Below, in pieces: positions 49,552 through 63,661 of a stretch of 64,000 bases of DNA. The first letter of the stretch is position 1. Every line of letters starts with the position of its first letter. The stretch spans positions 127,630 through 191,629 of the forward strand of contig NW_001799649.1 of assembly GCF_000165425.1 (NCBI RefSeq), given 5' to 3'. A program made the translations under genes and the position numbers. This DNA comes from Paramecium tetraurelia (lineage: Eukaryota > Ciliophora > Oligohymenophorea > Peniculida > Parameciidae). Under the pieces are notes generated by a model. That model was not told where the DNA came from. It saw nothing but the letters and a program-made list of their open reading frames with translations, and ran no database searches.

Positions 49552-51911
49552 ATGAATTAGTAAGAAAATGTGTTCTAAAGTGTTTCAACCAAATCCAAAG
49601 AATATAAAGAAGAGTGTAGATAACTATTGGAACGAATTGTGGCTCTGTAACTCAAAGTATTTAAAGCTCCTGACTTATATGTAAAAGAAGTTTTAGGTGT
49701 TGTGGAACTATATAAACAAGTACATGCTTAATCCTATTTTATAGTAATTTGAGTTAGTTAAATAAAATCCAGGTTAAAGTAATGGTAAATTTAGTATTAT
49801 TGCTTAATTTTTATCGAAAGTGGCTGTATATTATAAGACAGACTTAAAATTTTACATTGAAGATTTAATGGAACTTATTAATCATTTCTAAAATACATTG
49901 AATTAAGGTTTAAGAAAGAGAATCATATTTTGTTTGTTGAGATTAAGGGGAAAAAATTTAATTGAGCCTTTTCGAATGATAGTATTTTTGATGAAATTGT
50001 TTAATTGCTAAGATAAGGATTTAAGGAGAATAATCTTTAGATTCATTATCAAAGACATAAAATAGTTTAATAAGAAACATCGAAATGAAACATTAAATAA
50101 ATAAATCTAAGTATAATTCTTTATTAACTTTAGAATTTTATCATTGATTTAATTAAGAAATCGTAAGAGAATATTGCCAAAAGAGCATTATAAATAATGA
50201 TTGAATTATATAAAAAAAATATTTGGAAAGACAACAAATGTGTAAATATTATTGCTTAGGGTTGTTTTAATTAAAATTACAAAATTAAATTATTAGCTTG
50301 CTATTTTTTAATTGAAACTACAGAAAATCATGTCGAAATTGAGTCATCAGAGGATGAGGCAGATAAATACATCTAGAAAAAAGGAAAAAACAAATGTGTG
50401 AAACCAACCAAAGCTAGAGAGCATAGAGTAGAAAGAGAAAAAAAAATGGCAGATAAGAAACAAAGAAAGAAATTGTCAAGATTGAATAGCAATGGAGGAT
50501 TCTTTGCTTTAGATCAAATATACTCCCCATAAGATTTTGCTGAAAGATTATTTGATAACCTAAAAAAACATGATAGCGAAAGATTCTCTGTTAAATTGGC
50601 TATGATGCATCTGATATCCAGATTAATTCATAGGCATAAATTACTTTTAATACCTTTTTATACTTATGTATAAAAACATTTATATCCAAATAGTAAGGAT
50701 GTGCCAAAGTTGTTTGCTTATCTAGCAGAATCTATACATGATTCAATACCAAAGGAAGATTTATAACCAACAATAAGACATTTAATTGATCAATTTGTAA
50801 ATGATAGATGTTAAGAATTAACCTTAACTATGGGTTTAAGAGGAATTTATGAAATATTATAAAAGCATCCAAAGATTTTGGATAAGGAAAACATCACCTA
50901 TCTCATTCATTATATCAAATATAAAAATAGAAATGTCAGCTAAGCTGCAAGGTCTATATTGAATCATTTCAAAGATACAAATCCTTAATTATTAGATAAA
51001 AGATTGAGAGGCAATAAATGGAAGAGTACAGAAGAATTGGACGGTGAATTTGATGACAATTTTATATAATAAATAACAGTAGGTGTAGATGGAGCAGAAT
51101 TATTATAATAAGAAGAAGAGGAGAAGTTGAATAAAAAATTCGATATTCCTATCTATTGTGATAGAATATTGACAGACGATGACTTTAAAAGAATTAGAGC
51201 ATTGAAAAGAAAGTAAGAAGCTGAAATAGAATAAGCTAAACTCTAAGAAAAATAATAAAGAAATGAATATATTGAATAAGAAAATGAAGATGATGAGGAT
51301 TTTATCGATGATGAGGAAAATGATAATGATCTAGATGATATTTCAGAGATTAGTGGAGATAGTGCAGAAATTGATGATAATGAGAATGAAGAATGGGAAG
51401 ATGAAAGTATTGAAGAGGAAGATGTTGATGATGATGATATTAAACCTGATAGCAAAATCACAAAAGAATAGAATAAAAAAAGGAGACAATCTTTATCAGA
51501 TTTGGAAGAAGATTCCGTATAAGAGTATTATTCAGATTAAAGCTAAATGTCTGATGAGAATCCTCATGGTTATGTCAGAGAAGAAGATATAATGAGATAT
51601 AGAAAAACTAAATCAGAATAAAAACATGAAAAATTAGAAGAATTGAAAAATGGAACCAAAGAAAAATGGTAATATAATTATTTATATTTTAAAGGTATCA
51701 AGGTCCTAATAAAAAAAAGTCTGAGTTTGCATCAACCTCAAATAAAGAAAAATAAAAGAATAAACCATTATAAATGATGAGAGCTAAGAAAGTTGAGTAA
51801 AAGAATAAAGAATCAAGAATTAAAAGCAAAATTAAAGATTTAAAAAATAAACTAGGGCATGTTAGAAGTGGAAAATAAGCTCAAAGGTTAAAGAAATAGA
51901 AAATTAAGTGA
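49552..51911 (+). CDS. SDA1: SDA1-like 60S ribosome biogenesis protein
   Basis: Nucleolar protein needed for 60S subunit maturation and export. Family features in order: an N-terminal helical repeat region with GLRKRIIFCLLRLRGKNLI, FRFIIKDIKQFNKKHRNETL, ALQIMIELYKKNIWKDNKC and FFALDQIYSPQDFAERLF. Then come LAMMHLISRLIHRHKLLLIP, FAYLAESIHDSIPKEDLQP and the domain end, and a long acidic Asp/Glu region (51290-51450). The basic tail has YQGPNKKKS and MMRAKKVEQKNKESR. Introns 49720-49744, 50111-50133 and 51669-51694. About 760 aa. The first exon is the least certain. Confidence 0.88.
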
Positions 51912-51952
51912 TTGTGTGTATATAATATAATTAATTATAAAATCTCATTAAA

Positions 51953-53545
51953 ATGAACTCAGAATAAGAAATGATCTTCAAGAAAAGAGAGATGTTTAGA
52001 GTTTAAATCAGGAGAAAATAAAATGAATTAATATTCTAATAAAAGCGCCAATTATTCAATGAGTCATCAAACTCATAAGATTGGTAAACACCAATGGACT
52101 AGATATTTCAGTAAGCATTAGAATCTAAAATCATTGCGCCTGATTAAAAAGTATTGTCACAATTATTTACAAATGTAAAAAACTTATTAAGTTATGATTA
52201 TTCAATCAATCCAACCCTAAAGTCCTTTTTATCCTTCATGTTTTTCAATTTATAGTATATCTAACTAAATGAATAAGATAACTGGATGACAGATGACTTT
52301 TTAAGTGTTATTATCAATTGTTTGTAAGATATTCAACAAACATTTTAAGATTTGGAAGAAAATGAGAACACACTTGATTTTGATCAGAAACTATTTGATT
52401 TACTTAACCACATTCTCATTTTCGTATCATAATTATCATCTAAATTAACTATGAGTAAATAATCAGCTTAATTTAAATAAATAGTCCTACTTATTATTAC
52501 TATTTTACATTACTTATATGATGCCAACTAATTCGAAATCATATGTAAGCTAATAATTAATATTTTGTTGGAAAGATCAGAAGAATATATTTATTTAATA
52601 TAATAAAGTATATTCCCACAAATATTAATTCACAAATATGAGGAATTAAACCTCCAATAAAATTATAATATACTTTACTATATTTATTTATATTTCGGTT
52701 TGATAACTGGAATATGCCATTTATAATATGGTACTTAATTATTTTAAGACACTTATTAATTGTCAAATATAATAAATTCTCAACCTTAAATTTCTGATCA
52801 GAATTATTATAATTGTGTTGAATAATATTTATATTTCCTTTACAATATTACACTAAATATTGATGAGAATAAACCAAGAACCTATTAGTTATTTAATATT
52901 TTGATAGACAAAGAGATCGTTATGAACGTTGCAAATTTTCTCGTTTAACTTAGATATGAGTTCGAATAAATACATGAATTAGGATATAAATTCTTAATAA
53001 ATTTGAGTATGATTTCATCATCCTACTCAATGGAAAAGTTGATAAGTTAAAATGTTTTCAAGTTGGTTTTATTTTAAATAAACCACCAATCGAATTAATA
53101 ATATTTGATATATCCACTATTCTCAAATTTATTGACTACGAATAAATAATAAACAAAATAGATGATTTTTGATTCAGGAATTTTAGGTAAAGCATATATA
53201 GGATTTCAGACTGCTCTAAATAATAATTAATAATAAAGAAGTCTAGAAATAATTCAGTGCATTATAAATATGTTTCAAACTATCACTCAATAATAATAGT
53301 TATTATTAATCCAGAAAGGAATGCTAGAATGTTTATTTGATTATATAATTAAATAAGATATGGATTAACTGGATTTGAAGACAGTTGAAGAAATATATGG
53401 AACCTTATATGAATAAAAATAACTAAATCCATAACTATAATTCACAGAAGAGTTTAGGAAGAGATCAGAAAAAATTTATGAAAATTTAGATGATGATTGC
53501 GATATAGCATTTTTTATTAATAATATAATAAATATTACTGATTGA
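51953..53545 (+). CDS. Importin-alpha-like protein (IBB plus ARM-type repeats)
   Basis: 530 aa, intronless. The N-terminus has a basic IBB-like helix (FKKREMFRVQIRRKQNELIF, then QQKRQ). Leucine-rich helical repeats of about 40 residues follow (FDLLNHILIFVSQLSS, FKQIVLLIITILHYLYD, LFNILIDKEIVMNVANFLV, GYKFLINLSMISSS). The tail is acidic (NLDDDCDIAFF). Importin alpha binds NLS cargo through ARM repeats and importin beta through the IBB. Here the repeats are divergent and the Trp/Asn ladder is not clear, so it may be a diverged paralogue. It follows SDA1 by 42 nt on the same strand. Confidence 0.65.
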
Positions 53546-53589
53546 TTGCAATTGCATGTTTATAATAATTTATCAAAATTTTCTTAATT

Positions 53590-55025
<1,436 letters not shown>

Positions 55026-55099
55026 AAAATATACTAAAATTCATTGTAGAAATAATTTCTCTTATCCTAATCTATAGTTATAAAAACATGATTCCATTA

Positions 55100-55960
55100 T
55101 CACAAGCACATGACCTCATTTACTATGACTTAAAATTTTTTTGATAATGTATTTTCTTTGAGGGAATGAAACCCTATAGGCTATCAATTATTTGACTATT
55201 GAAATAACTTAAAACGATGATAATACAATATGAGGGATACTCGCTTCCATATCTTATGAAGGAAATTGTATTACTGCAATGATTTTCAAAGGTTGATGAA
55301 CTAATGAAACCTTTTTCCAATATTATATCTCATCTGCCTTGATTTTTCTAGTCAAAGTAGGAAACACACTAGTATTCTTCAGGCTTGAGATATTAATATG
55401 AGATTCGTCTAATTCTTCATCTTAACGTACCTCTTTCTTATTGCTTCCTTATCTAGAGATTTTAACTATTCCTTTTCCCTCATCATTTTTAAGAATTCAT
55501 CCCTAATGTAATTTTTCATTCCTTATTTATTCGATTTCACTAGATTTCATTTTTATTCTTAATTTGAATTTTAAATCATTTATCTTTTTTTCCTTATTAT
55601 CTCTATTAAATAGCATTACAGTCTTTATTTAATCAATCGGATTAGCTGTATTACTTTCTAATTTCGCTGAATTTGCAAAAATATTCAAGCGGACTATGCT
55701 AATATGATTGATAATTGTTATTTCATTAGCTGTTTTTCCTAATACTTGTCTCAAAGCTCTAGCAATATCTTGTCAGCCTCCCCCTCAAAGAATTTTAATT
55801 TATTCCCATTATTGATTTAAATTCTAAGCCTTCTTTAATTCTCCATAATCAGCAAATAATCCCTCTACTTGGAAACTGAATATAATTGCTATTTAGTATC
55901 CTACTCTTTTTGATTAGAAACTATCAATAAAGAAGTGTCTTCAAATCTTGATGGAGATCT
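55100..55960 (-). CDS. Hypothetical protein, gene model problematic
   Basis: Several blocks are clearly protein-like: ALRQVLGKTANEITIINHIS, NIFANSAKLESNTANP, YIRDEFLKMMREKEQL with DKEAIRKR, and IKADEIQYWKKVSLVHQPL. Introns of 19, 22 and 20 nt (55530, 55440 and 55377 regions) link the later blocks. Upstream, two candidate frames compete (VEGLFADYGELKKAQNLN and LKFFEGEAD), and TGAs at 55773-55775 and 55785-55787 interrupt one of them with no GT-AG intron available. No family recognised. It may carry frameshifts. Confidence 0.4.
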
Positions 55961-56739
55961 TTTTATTTGAAGTTGTTTAAATAGTCTATTTTTTATATTA
56001 TAATATTTATAAATTTATGAATGAGTTTCAAATTGAACTATCCTGAATGAGCATATTTTCAACCAGTCATTCCCTTTGAATATGAATTTTTCACTGATCT
56101 TTTTCTCTATAATTGTGATTCATTAAAAAAAAATAATTTCTTTTTCCTTGTTATTATTCAATCAACGATTAGTCTATTTAAAAATTGTTTATATCTAAGG
56201 TAAAAACATTTTTCTTATTCGATAATTTTTCTAATCTTAAATTTGTTGTAAATGATACTAATTTATACAAGATAAGAAAATTTTAACCTTAGGTTTATAG
56301 ATAATTTAAAAAGCATTTTGGTAAATTTCAGTTTATCTGCAATATTTGATTTCTTTTTTAACTTAATATCGATTTATAATTTATTTTTATTTTATTTTAG
56401 ACCTAAGGGTCTTATTTATGAGTACATTTGTTCCTCTACTGACAATTTAAATTTTTAACACTAGAATTTTAAACACTTTCCATTTTTTGTATTGTTTGAA
56501 ATTTATATCACTTACAATAATTTTTGAGAATAATTTTTTAGAAAATAATATAAATATTGTATTATTTAATTTTTAACTAGTATTCGAAATCTGAATCCAT
56601 TCATCATTTAATTTAGTAAGTAATCTCAAACAAATGATATACTCTTCTTCAAAGACATTCTTTCTATGTGCGAATCATAATATATCGACAGTTGATTGAA
56701 TTCTTTATAATTATTAATAAATAAATTTTATTCACTCAT
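55961..56739. other. A+T-rich spacer, ~0.8 kb
   Basis: Divergent spacer with no supported frame or RNA. Confidence 0.55.
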
Positions 56740-58857
56740 ATGATATAAATTCCTTATGCAAACCAACAACTTTCACAGATTAAAATCGCCGAAAGTTAAA
56801 TAACTAATATTGACAAGAATATCATAAGAGTATTGCAACTATTCTCTATTACTGGATAGTTGGATATGGATATTGAAAATATAAGTAATCAAAATCTTAA
56901 TCCAAGGACTTGAATTATCAGATAACTCAAATTTTTATCCAGAAGCATTGTTCACTTACTTAAAAACTTTCGCTCCAAGCTCCATTCAAAATTCAAATCA
57001 ATATAAATAAAAATTTTTCGATTTCTCAGTAAATTAAAAATGTGTATTTAGGATCTTTAATCTTCAGCCCCTTTAGTAATTAATATAATTAACAGTTCAA
57101 AAGATGGAATCATTCAATTTCAAAACTTATTATCATTCCTAAATGATTTTTCTTAAACACCAATAAATATCAACCAAATTAAATGCTTAGAAAGAATTTA
57201 TCATGTTGATTAATATGCATTTTAATAAGACTAAGCAATCGATTCACTTAACAACGAGTATCCTCTACCCTAAGATGTCACGCCAATTTCTAAAAATAAA
57301 TAAACTTAAATTTAGGGTACAACAAAAGTACCATTAGCAAAATAAGAAAGTCTAGAAAAAGTGAATTCTGGAGAGGGATTTAATTATTCTACTTTCAAGA
57401 AGCTTATATTATCTCAGTCCATTCCTTTAGCTAAATAAAAAGCACAAAAAAGAAAATTAATATATGAAACCAATTAGTAGTAGAAAGTTGAGATTAATGT
57501 CTTGAAATAATTTGCAAAATTAATTTAATATGAATTAGAATTATTAGATAAATCTGAACAAATTCGATTACAATTGAATACTGATAAGGCCTATAATCAT
57601 GTAGGAATGTTTAATATCTTGGATGCTCATGGAAATGGAGAAATTGAGTTCTAATATATTGAATAGTTGATGAATAAAGCACAAATTCCATTCAAGCCAT
57701 AAGCATTTAAAGCTTTAGTTAGAAGAACCAACTTATTGAGTAATAATAATTCTCTATCTGAATGTATGATTTTTGAAGGCTTTCGTTTATTGACAACTGT
57801 TTAAAATCCATACTTTAAAATTCCAAAACCTGAAGTCGAAACACTACCCTCTAATATAGAATATTCAAGGATATTAGGTGCAGAAGTGACTGGTCAAAAT
57901 TCTTCGTAATTATCCATCTCAAGAATTCCTGATAAACTTAAAAATTCTACTCAAAATTATAGATCTAAGCCGATCATCCCCTTATATAATAGCAGCAATC
58001 CTTATGTAAATGAGACTCTAAAAAAATAAAGCAAAATTTACGATAGTCAAAAATAAAATTATGATACAATATAAAATGATTATGTAAAGCTAATTATTAA
58101 ATATTAGATTGTTTATGGAACCAAAAGAGAATGGGAGGAACTACAGCATTCAATGAATTCAGGGGTGCTAATTGATACTCAATCATTAAAGTCATAAATT
58201 CAACGAATTTAGAATTCTTAAATAAATTTCCAGTCAAATGCATCAAATAGCAAAGCTCATGTTTTATAATAGAAAACTGAAATACAGTTAATTTAATAAT
58301 AAGCCCTTGAAGAAGATTTAGAAAGAAGAAAAAATCAAGATTTGTCAAAATAATTATAGCATGCTATGAATGCAAATACAAAAGGATATTATTCAAATCT
58401 TGTAAAAATTGAAAAGGAGAAAAGGAATACGGAAGAAATAAATGAATTTGTTGTGTAAGCACCATGGTATCAAAACGATATGAAAATCAATAAAAATGTC
58501 AATCTGATTAAAAAACAACAAGAAGAAATACACAAATTTTCTGGGCTAAATTAACCATATACATCTATAAATTCAAGTTAACAAAATTTACAAAACAATT
58601 CCTCTAAATTGCCTCCAAAAGTTCCTAAAAAGGAAGGAGTTTAAACAAATATTTAACCATTACAATAATAACAAAATAACTAGTAAGAATAACCTGCCTA
58701 ATCTTAAATCATCTCCTAATAAGATGTTTCTCCTATAAAATCAAGAATTTTTTCATCTTAAAAATACAATCCTTTAATATATTAAGATAATTTACAATAA
58801 AAAATAATGGATTATAAATGCGATATCCCAACAAGATAATTTGATTATTAAAACTGA
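56740..58857 (+). CDS. EF-hand protein with long disordered tail
   Basis: About 690 aa. It starts MIQIPYANQQLSQIKIAES. The N-terminal half is helical with EF-hand-like pairs: INSSKDGIIQFQNLLSFLN and the more canonical FNILDAHGNGEIEFQYIEQL (loop D-A-H-G-N-G-E-I-E-F-Q-Y; the twelfth residue is not Glu, so Ca2+ affinity is doubtful). The C-terminal half is Gln/Asn/Ser-rich with coiled-coil stretches (QKTEIQLIQQQALEEDLERR) and Pro motifs (LPPKVPKKEG). Similar EF-hand plus disordered proteins occur in ciliary and cortical structures, but no specific family is recognised. Introns 56885-56906 (22 nt) and 57029-57051 (23 nt). Confidence 0.75.
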
Positions 58858-58994
58858 AATATTTTATTTTTTTTGTCATATTTGTGTCATATTTTATGTT
58901 TAAAGAATTCAATAATTATTATATTAATCATTTTTAATTGCATTCCAACTATATAATTTTAATAATTAATTTATTAAATTGTTTCTAAAGAAAA

Positions 58995-59211
58995 ATGGTA
59001 TATTTTATGATTAAAACATAGGATGGAGAAGATGAAATGTAGAAATAAGCAAGATTAATGGCTGAGAAATATAAGGATGGACCTAAAAAGAAAGGCGCAT
59101 TGGTGAAAAAAACTTAAGAAGTATTTCTTTAATATTTACAATTAGAGAACATAATTTGATTCAGCTACACACGAAATGCAAAAATAAGCATAACAACATC
59201 CTCCTAAATGA
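58995..59211 (+). CDS. Small endosulfine-like protein (tentative)
   Basis: 63 aa in two exons around a 25-nt intron (59121-59145): MVYFMIKTQDGEDEMQKQAR, then KYKDGPKKKGALVKKTQER and FDSATHEMQKQAQQHPP. The block FDS-x4-M-x-K resembles the core of endosulfine/ARPP19/Igo (KYFDSGDYNMAK), whose Ser is phosphorylated by Greatwall to inhibit PP2A-B55. The upstream basic stretch also fits. The match is short and the second core residue is not Tyr, so this is a hypothesis only. It could be an unrelated small basic protein. Confidence 0.5.
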
Positions 59212-60299
59212 TGATTCGATTATTATTACAATATTATTTAATAATTAAATCTCCTTTCCACCATTCATTTTACACAAGATTGTTCTAAGATGATCAAACA
59301 AATAAGTTTTTTCCATATTTGATAAAATCACTTATTAAATTCTACAAATTTATTGTCCTCAATCAAGGCATTGCATTAGAAGCATATATAAATCGAAAAA
59401 CAATCTCAAATTTTATTGTTTATAAAAAAAACTGAACAAGTTAAAGAAGAACACTCATATTATTTTAATTAGTCCATTCTCTTCTCAATCCAGATTTATG
59501 TAATAAATTCATACAAATTAATACTATTTGGATAGGCTATTGTCCTTAGTGTAAATAGATAATAAAATTTAAGATTTTACAATTTTGTTTCCTTCAGTAT
59601 TCTACTTTTAAATCAAATAGCCAATAATCAAAAGTATATAATAAATATATAAAGTTACTAAAATTTTGAATGGTTTAATTTGATTTTCTGTGATACAAGG
59701 AATTCAAACCAAACAAAAAGAAGAAATCCAATTTATTCAATTAAAAATAAAATAAAATACTTAAAATACTTAAAATTTAATCCATAATGAATTATCGAAA
59801 AAAACTCACCAAAAAGCATAATCAGATTTGCATATTATTGAAAATGAGAACCTTTTGATGAAAGTATCTTAGAAATTCGATTTAATTGAGAGTATTCTTC
59901 TTAAAAATTGAAGATAACTATTGTAAAATTAAAGTTGAATTACCTCTAACATCATAGCTCATTTAAATCAAATTTTTTTTTTTCCAAATAATATATCTAA
60001 ATTGAAATTCCTAAAAATGTTTTTAGTTCGAAGTCTAATGATGGGTCTTTGTGGAAAAATAATGTTCTAATTTTAGGTGTAAGCAGCAAAGTTATTTATT
60101 GATGATATTATCTTTTTGAGTGTGGAAAATATAAGTAAATTTTGCATTTTTAAGGAAAGTTTGGAATTACTGTCCATACTTATTTCACATGTGGAAATTG
60201 TACATAAACAATATAATTGAAAGAGAAATGAAATTTTAAGAACAAATTTAATTACATTATTGTAAACAATAGGTATTAGATAAAGAGGAAATATGTTTC
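59212..60299. other. A+T-rich region 5' to the retrotransposon
   Basis: No intact gene. At 60110-60235 a plus-strand block (CGKYKQILHFQGKFGITVHT, then CGNC) looks like a zinc-ribbon fragment and may belong to the decayed element that follows. Confidence 0.45.
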
Positions 60300-63064
60300 T
60301 AAAAATATGGATCTGGGTATTCATCATCATAATCCTATAGAACCCAAATACAATTCAAACATTATGGAAAAACATCATAAAAGATCAAATTTTATAAAAA
60401 TTTAAGATTTAAATGTAAATTCTAGCTAATGGCCAATATTAAATACCCATTAATCAAGATGAGAAAGTATTGTAGAAAAATTATAAAATCAAATTCATCA
60501 GTTAGAATTTTGGATCACTGAATATAGCACTTTGAAATAATTAAATAAGAAACAGCGCATCTTTTAAAACTAGAACATACAAGATTCTGTAAAAAATAAA
60601 TATTACTATAATAAGAGAAATGTTAATAATTCTTGAGAAACAATTATTGGAGTACATAAACAGTTTATTAGCAAAAACATCACTACATTCTATTTCAATA
60701 ATAACTATGACTAAAATTTCATCCTGCCTGATGTCTGAGTTGTTCAGGTGGTTTGGCTAATTTTAAATTTAAATACAAAAAATGTAAATTGTATTTTTTT
60801 TGAGAAATGGTAAAGGAATAGTGGATTACTTTCTAATAATTTATCATCTGCGAAGATTTTAATTATGAAGATCTTGGAGTTGGATTAATTATCGATACTG
60901 TAAAAGATAAGATAACTTTTAAAAGAAAATAACTACATCCATATTATCATCTGGAACTGATCATATCTTGATATTAAGAGAAGTTAATCATTCTGCTTAA
61001 CAAAAGTAGATGGCTTCATTTGATCACTGTAGATTAAAATTAGAATTTGAAGCCAGTCCTCACCGAGATGGAAGGGCTGATCAGAATGAATATGTTACAG
61101 TATCAAAGGAGAGAGAAATAAAATGTCGTCAACTCATAATGTAGAATGAAAATATCTTATGTTCAATACAAAACAATGCTTTGGAAAAAAAGCATCATAA
61201 GCAAAATAGAATTAGAATTTATTTGTAAAATATTAGAAATTCGATAATTACTTTAATAAACTCAAAAAAAGTCTAAACAATAATAAGAATTAAATATTTA
61301 ATATTTTAAAATCAAATCTAATCCTCCGCTAGCAACGAAGAGATGAGGAATTTTTAATTGCTTCATTAATGATGATAAATAATTCTGTACAGGAAAGGAT
61401 ATATTCATAAATTGCATAGAAATATTAGATAAATTATCAAGCATTGAGCATTATTGTCCGAAACCCATTCCATAGCTACAAGAATAAAAAAAAAGTGGAA
61501 ATAAAAAAATTTGATAATGCAATCTTATTCGATGGTATAACACATTAACTCATATGACTTTGCAATTGGAATGTATAAAATGATTAGGAACGAAAAACTC
61601 ATTTGCAATCAATAAGAAACTCAGATGGGTAAGATTATGCCAGTGAACAAATTCTACCTTGAAATATCACTAAAGGAATAATTCAGACCTCCCGTTATAT
61701 GAGTCCTTTATTAAATTCATTGAACTCTGCTTCTATCAAAAACTACAAGACTTTTTAAGATATAAAATTCTCAAATCTCGAATAGGTTTCATCTCAGGAA
61801 TGGGTACTCATATAAATATCTTTCTGATGTTTAAATTGGATTACAAAACGGATGGTAAAATTAAGAAATGTTTGGCATTTATCGATTTTACAAGCTCATA
61901 TAATACTAGAGAAAGTTAGAGATTGTACGGGATATTTAAATAGAGTAAAACATTTGATTAATAGGAAGTTGGCATTTTGGAAGCTATTCACCACCGAATT
62001 GTTTGTGTAGATGCATATAATTTCTAAAACAAGATCTATTTAAAAATGGTATTCCTTAAGGATCTCCGATATAACCAGCTCTATTTCATTTACCTAGATG
62101 AATTCTTAAAAGATTTAATTCAATCCATTAGCAATTCATTCCAGTTCTTAGGATATGCTGACGATCTTATGTTATTGACTGCATAGAGAATTTGGGTTTC
62201 TTGGTTCCTTAATTAAAAATTTATCTTCTTAATGGAATCTACAAATAAATTATAAAAGTGTGGCATTATAGCAATCAAGATGAAAAATAAAATAGGAATC
62301 AATTTGTGAGTTTCCTGTCGTGTAATAATATAAGCAGATATTGACTACTTCTTATATATGACTGTCGCATCTTTATTTCATAATAAGTCGCTGTTAAATA
62401 AACTAGTAAAACTTAGGAAGAAATCATTCAAATAAATTATGAGATTCCTACCAAATACTCCTGATATTTCCATTGGGTGCTTTTTAACTACCTATTAATC
62501 TTCGATAAAGGATAATTTGATTGAAACATTAAAAAATTAGAGGACAGGAGAATAGAGTATCCATGGGAGGACTTACTATATATTGCTATGGATATCAAAC
62601 AACCAGAATTAGAAATAATACCTATCAATTTTTAACTTTTACTTAAATTTGCTTTAACTAAATCCCCCACACATGATATATGTTGTACTTTCTAACTCAT
62701 TTTAGCTAATCAATTTCCCTCATTAAAGATGACTTAGAAAAAGTTTAAGATAGCTAGAAATAACAAATAATAATTGAGGACTCGAAAAGAAAAAGTGCTT
62801 AAAATTAAACTATAGAAATTGATCCAATGAATTAAGACAAAATAATTGAAATTAAATTTTATAATTCACATCTTCCAAATTTGGGCTGGTTGCAATAGTA
62901 ATATTTAAATTATAAAAAACAATATAAGTCAAATAGTAATGAATATTTAAGTACAAATAATGTAGATAAAGCAATATAATTGAAAATGGAATGAATATTT
63001 AAGTACAAATAAGCAATAAATTAAAAAAATATAATTAAAAAATGAATATTAAAGTATAAAAATG
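60300..63064 (+). mobile_element. Decayed non-LTR (LINE-type) retrotransposon
   Basis: Remains of an element encoding endonuclease and reverse transcriptase, broken by frameshifts and TGAs. A coiled-coil-like block (60340-60720) could be ORF1 or the start of the endonuclease. At 61021-61053 FDHCRLKLEFE matches the SDHxPL end of APE-type LINE endonucleases. RT motifs: IGFISGMGTHINI near 61780-61810, block A LAFIDFTSSYNT (61872-61907), block B GIPQGSP (62048-62068) and block C GYADDLMLL (62151-62177). The Asp pair of block C is intact. The blocks lie in at least two frames with a shift near 62070-62095. The 3' end has tandem repeats. A non-functional, vertically decaying copy. Confidence 0.85.
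62939..63064 (+). repeat. Tandem ~52-nt repeats at the 3' end of the LINE
   Basis: ATGAATATTTAAGTACAAATA recurs at 62939, 62991 and, more diverged, at 63042, with spacers of similar A+T content. Short 3' tandem repeats, instead of poly(A), are a common tail of non-LTR elements in protists. Confidence 0.75.
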
Positions 63065-63337
63065 ATTAATTTTCATAAAATATATCAATTAATTTGAGAA
63101 ATTATGTTTTTTTAAATTTATTTAAAATATTAGGTTTTCAAATGCAATTTTTTTTGTTATTTTAATCCTAATGAATAGCATTTAACTGATCATTAATTAC
63201 TTAAAATAAATATATGAATAGCAAATTTCATTAAAAAAAATATTGGCATGATAATTTACAACACAAAATACCTCATAAGATTAATTATTCTTTCGAATGA
63301 AGTTTTAATATTTTATAAAAATTAATTAATATTTAGA

Positions 63338-63661
63338 ATGGGAAAATAAAACACACAAAATAAATAACATTCAAGAAGATTAAAGGTTGAAGATTAGTAA
63401 GGTTTGAATTTGCCCATAATTAAACAAATTCGAGGAGAGTTTCGATGTGATTTACCATCTCATATATCAAGTCACATTTTGGTTGGATAAAGATTAGAAA
63501 TAATTAATTCAAAATTAGAAAACTACATGTTTCGACTAGAATGGAAATAGCGAGCTGATGGAGTTAATCCAGTTGGAACAGAATTTAGGTACAATGATCT
63601 TAAACAAGTGTGTCCAGGTTTATTAATGAAATACTTATCAAAATTTATCGTGCTTTCTTGA
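63338..63661 (+). CDS. Chromo-shadow domain protein (HP1-related)
   Basis: 107 aa, no intron, ATG 63338 to TGA 63659-63661. After a basic N-terminus (MGKQNTQNKQHSRRLKVED) the protein reads as one chromo-shadow domain: ISSHILVGQRLEIINSKL, ENYMFRLEWKQRADGVNPVG, RYNDLKQVCPGLLMKYLSKF. This follows the HP1 order (PxxIxGA, FLMKWK, eanxxCPQxVIxFYE). The chromo-shadow domain makes dimers and binds PxVxL ligands. There is no chromodomain, so it cannot read H3K9me/K27me by itself. It lies 274 nt after the LINE tail. Domain call is good; function is inference. Confidence 0.8.

Noticed and set aside
58097..58348. Minus-strand ORF over the EF-hand gene
   Set aside because: Lies within a continuous plus-strand frame with Gln-TAA/TAG codons.
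60073..60330. Minus-strand ORF, 85 aa, hydrophobic
   Set aside because: Complement of A/G-rich transposon-derived sequence; no motif and no gene-like codon use.
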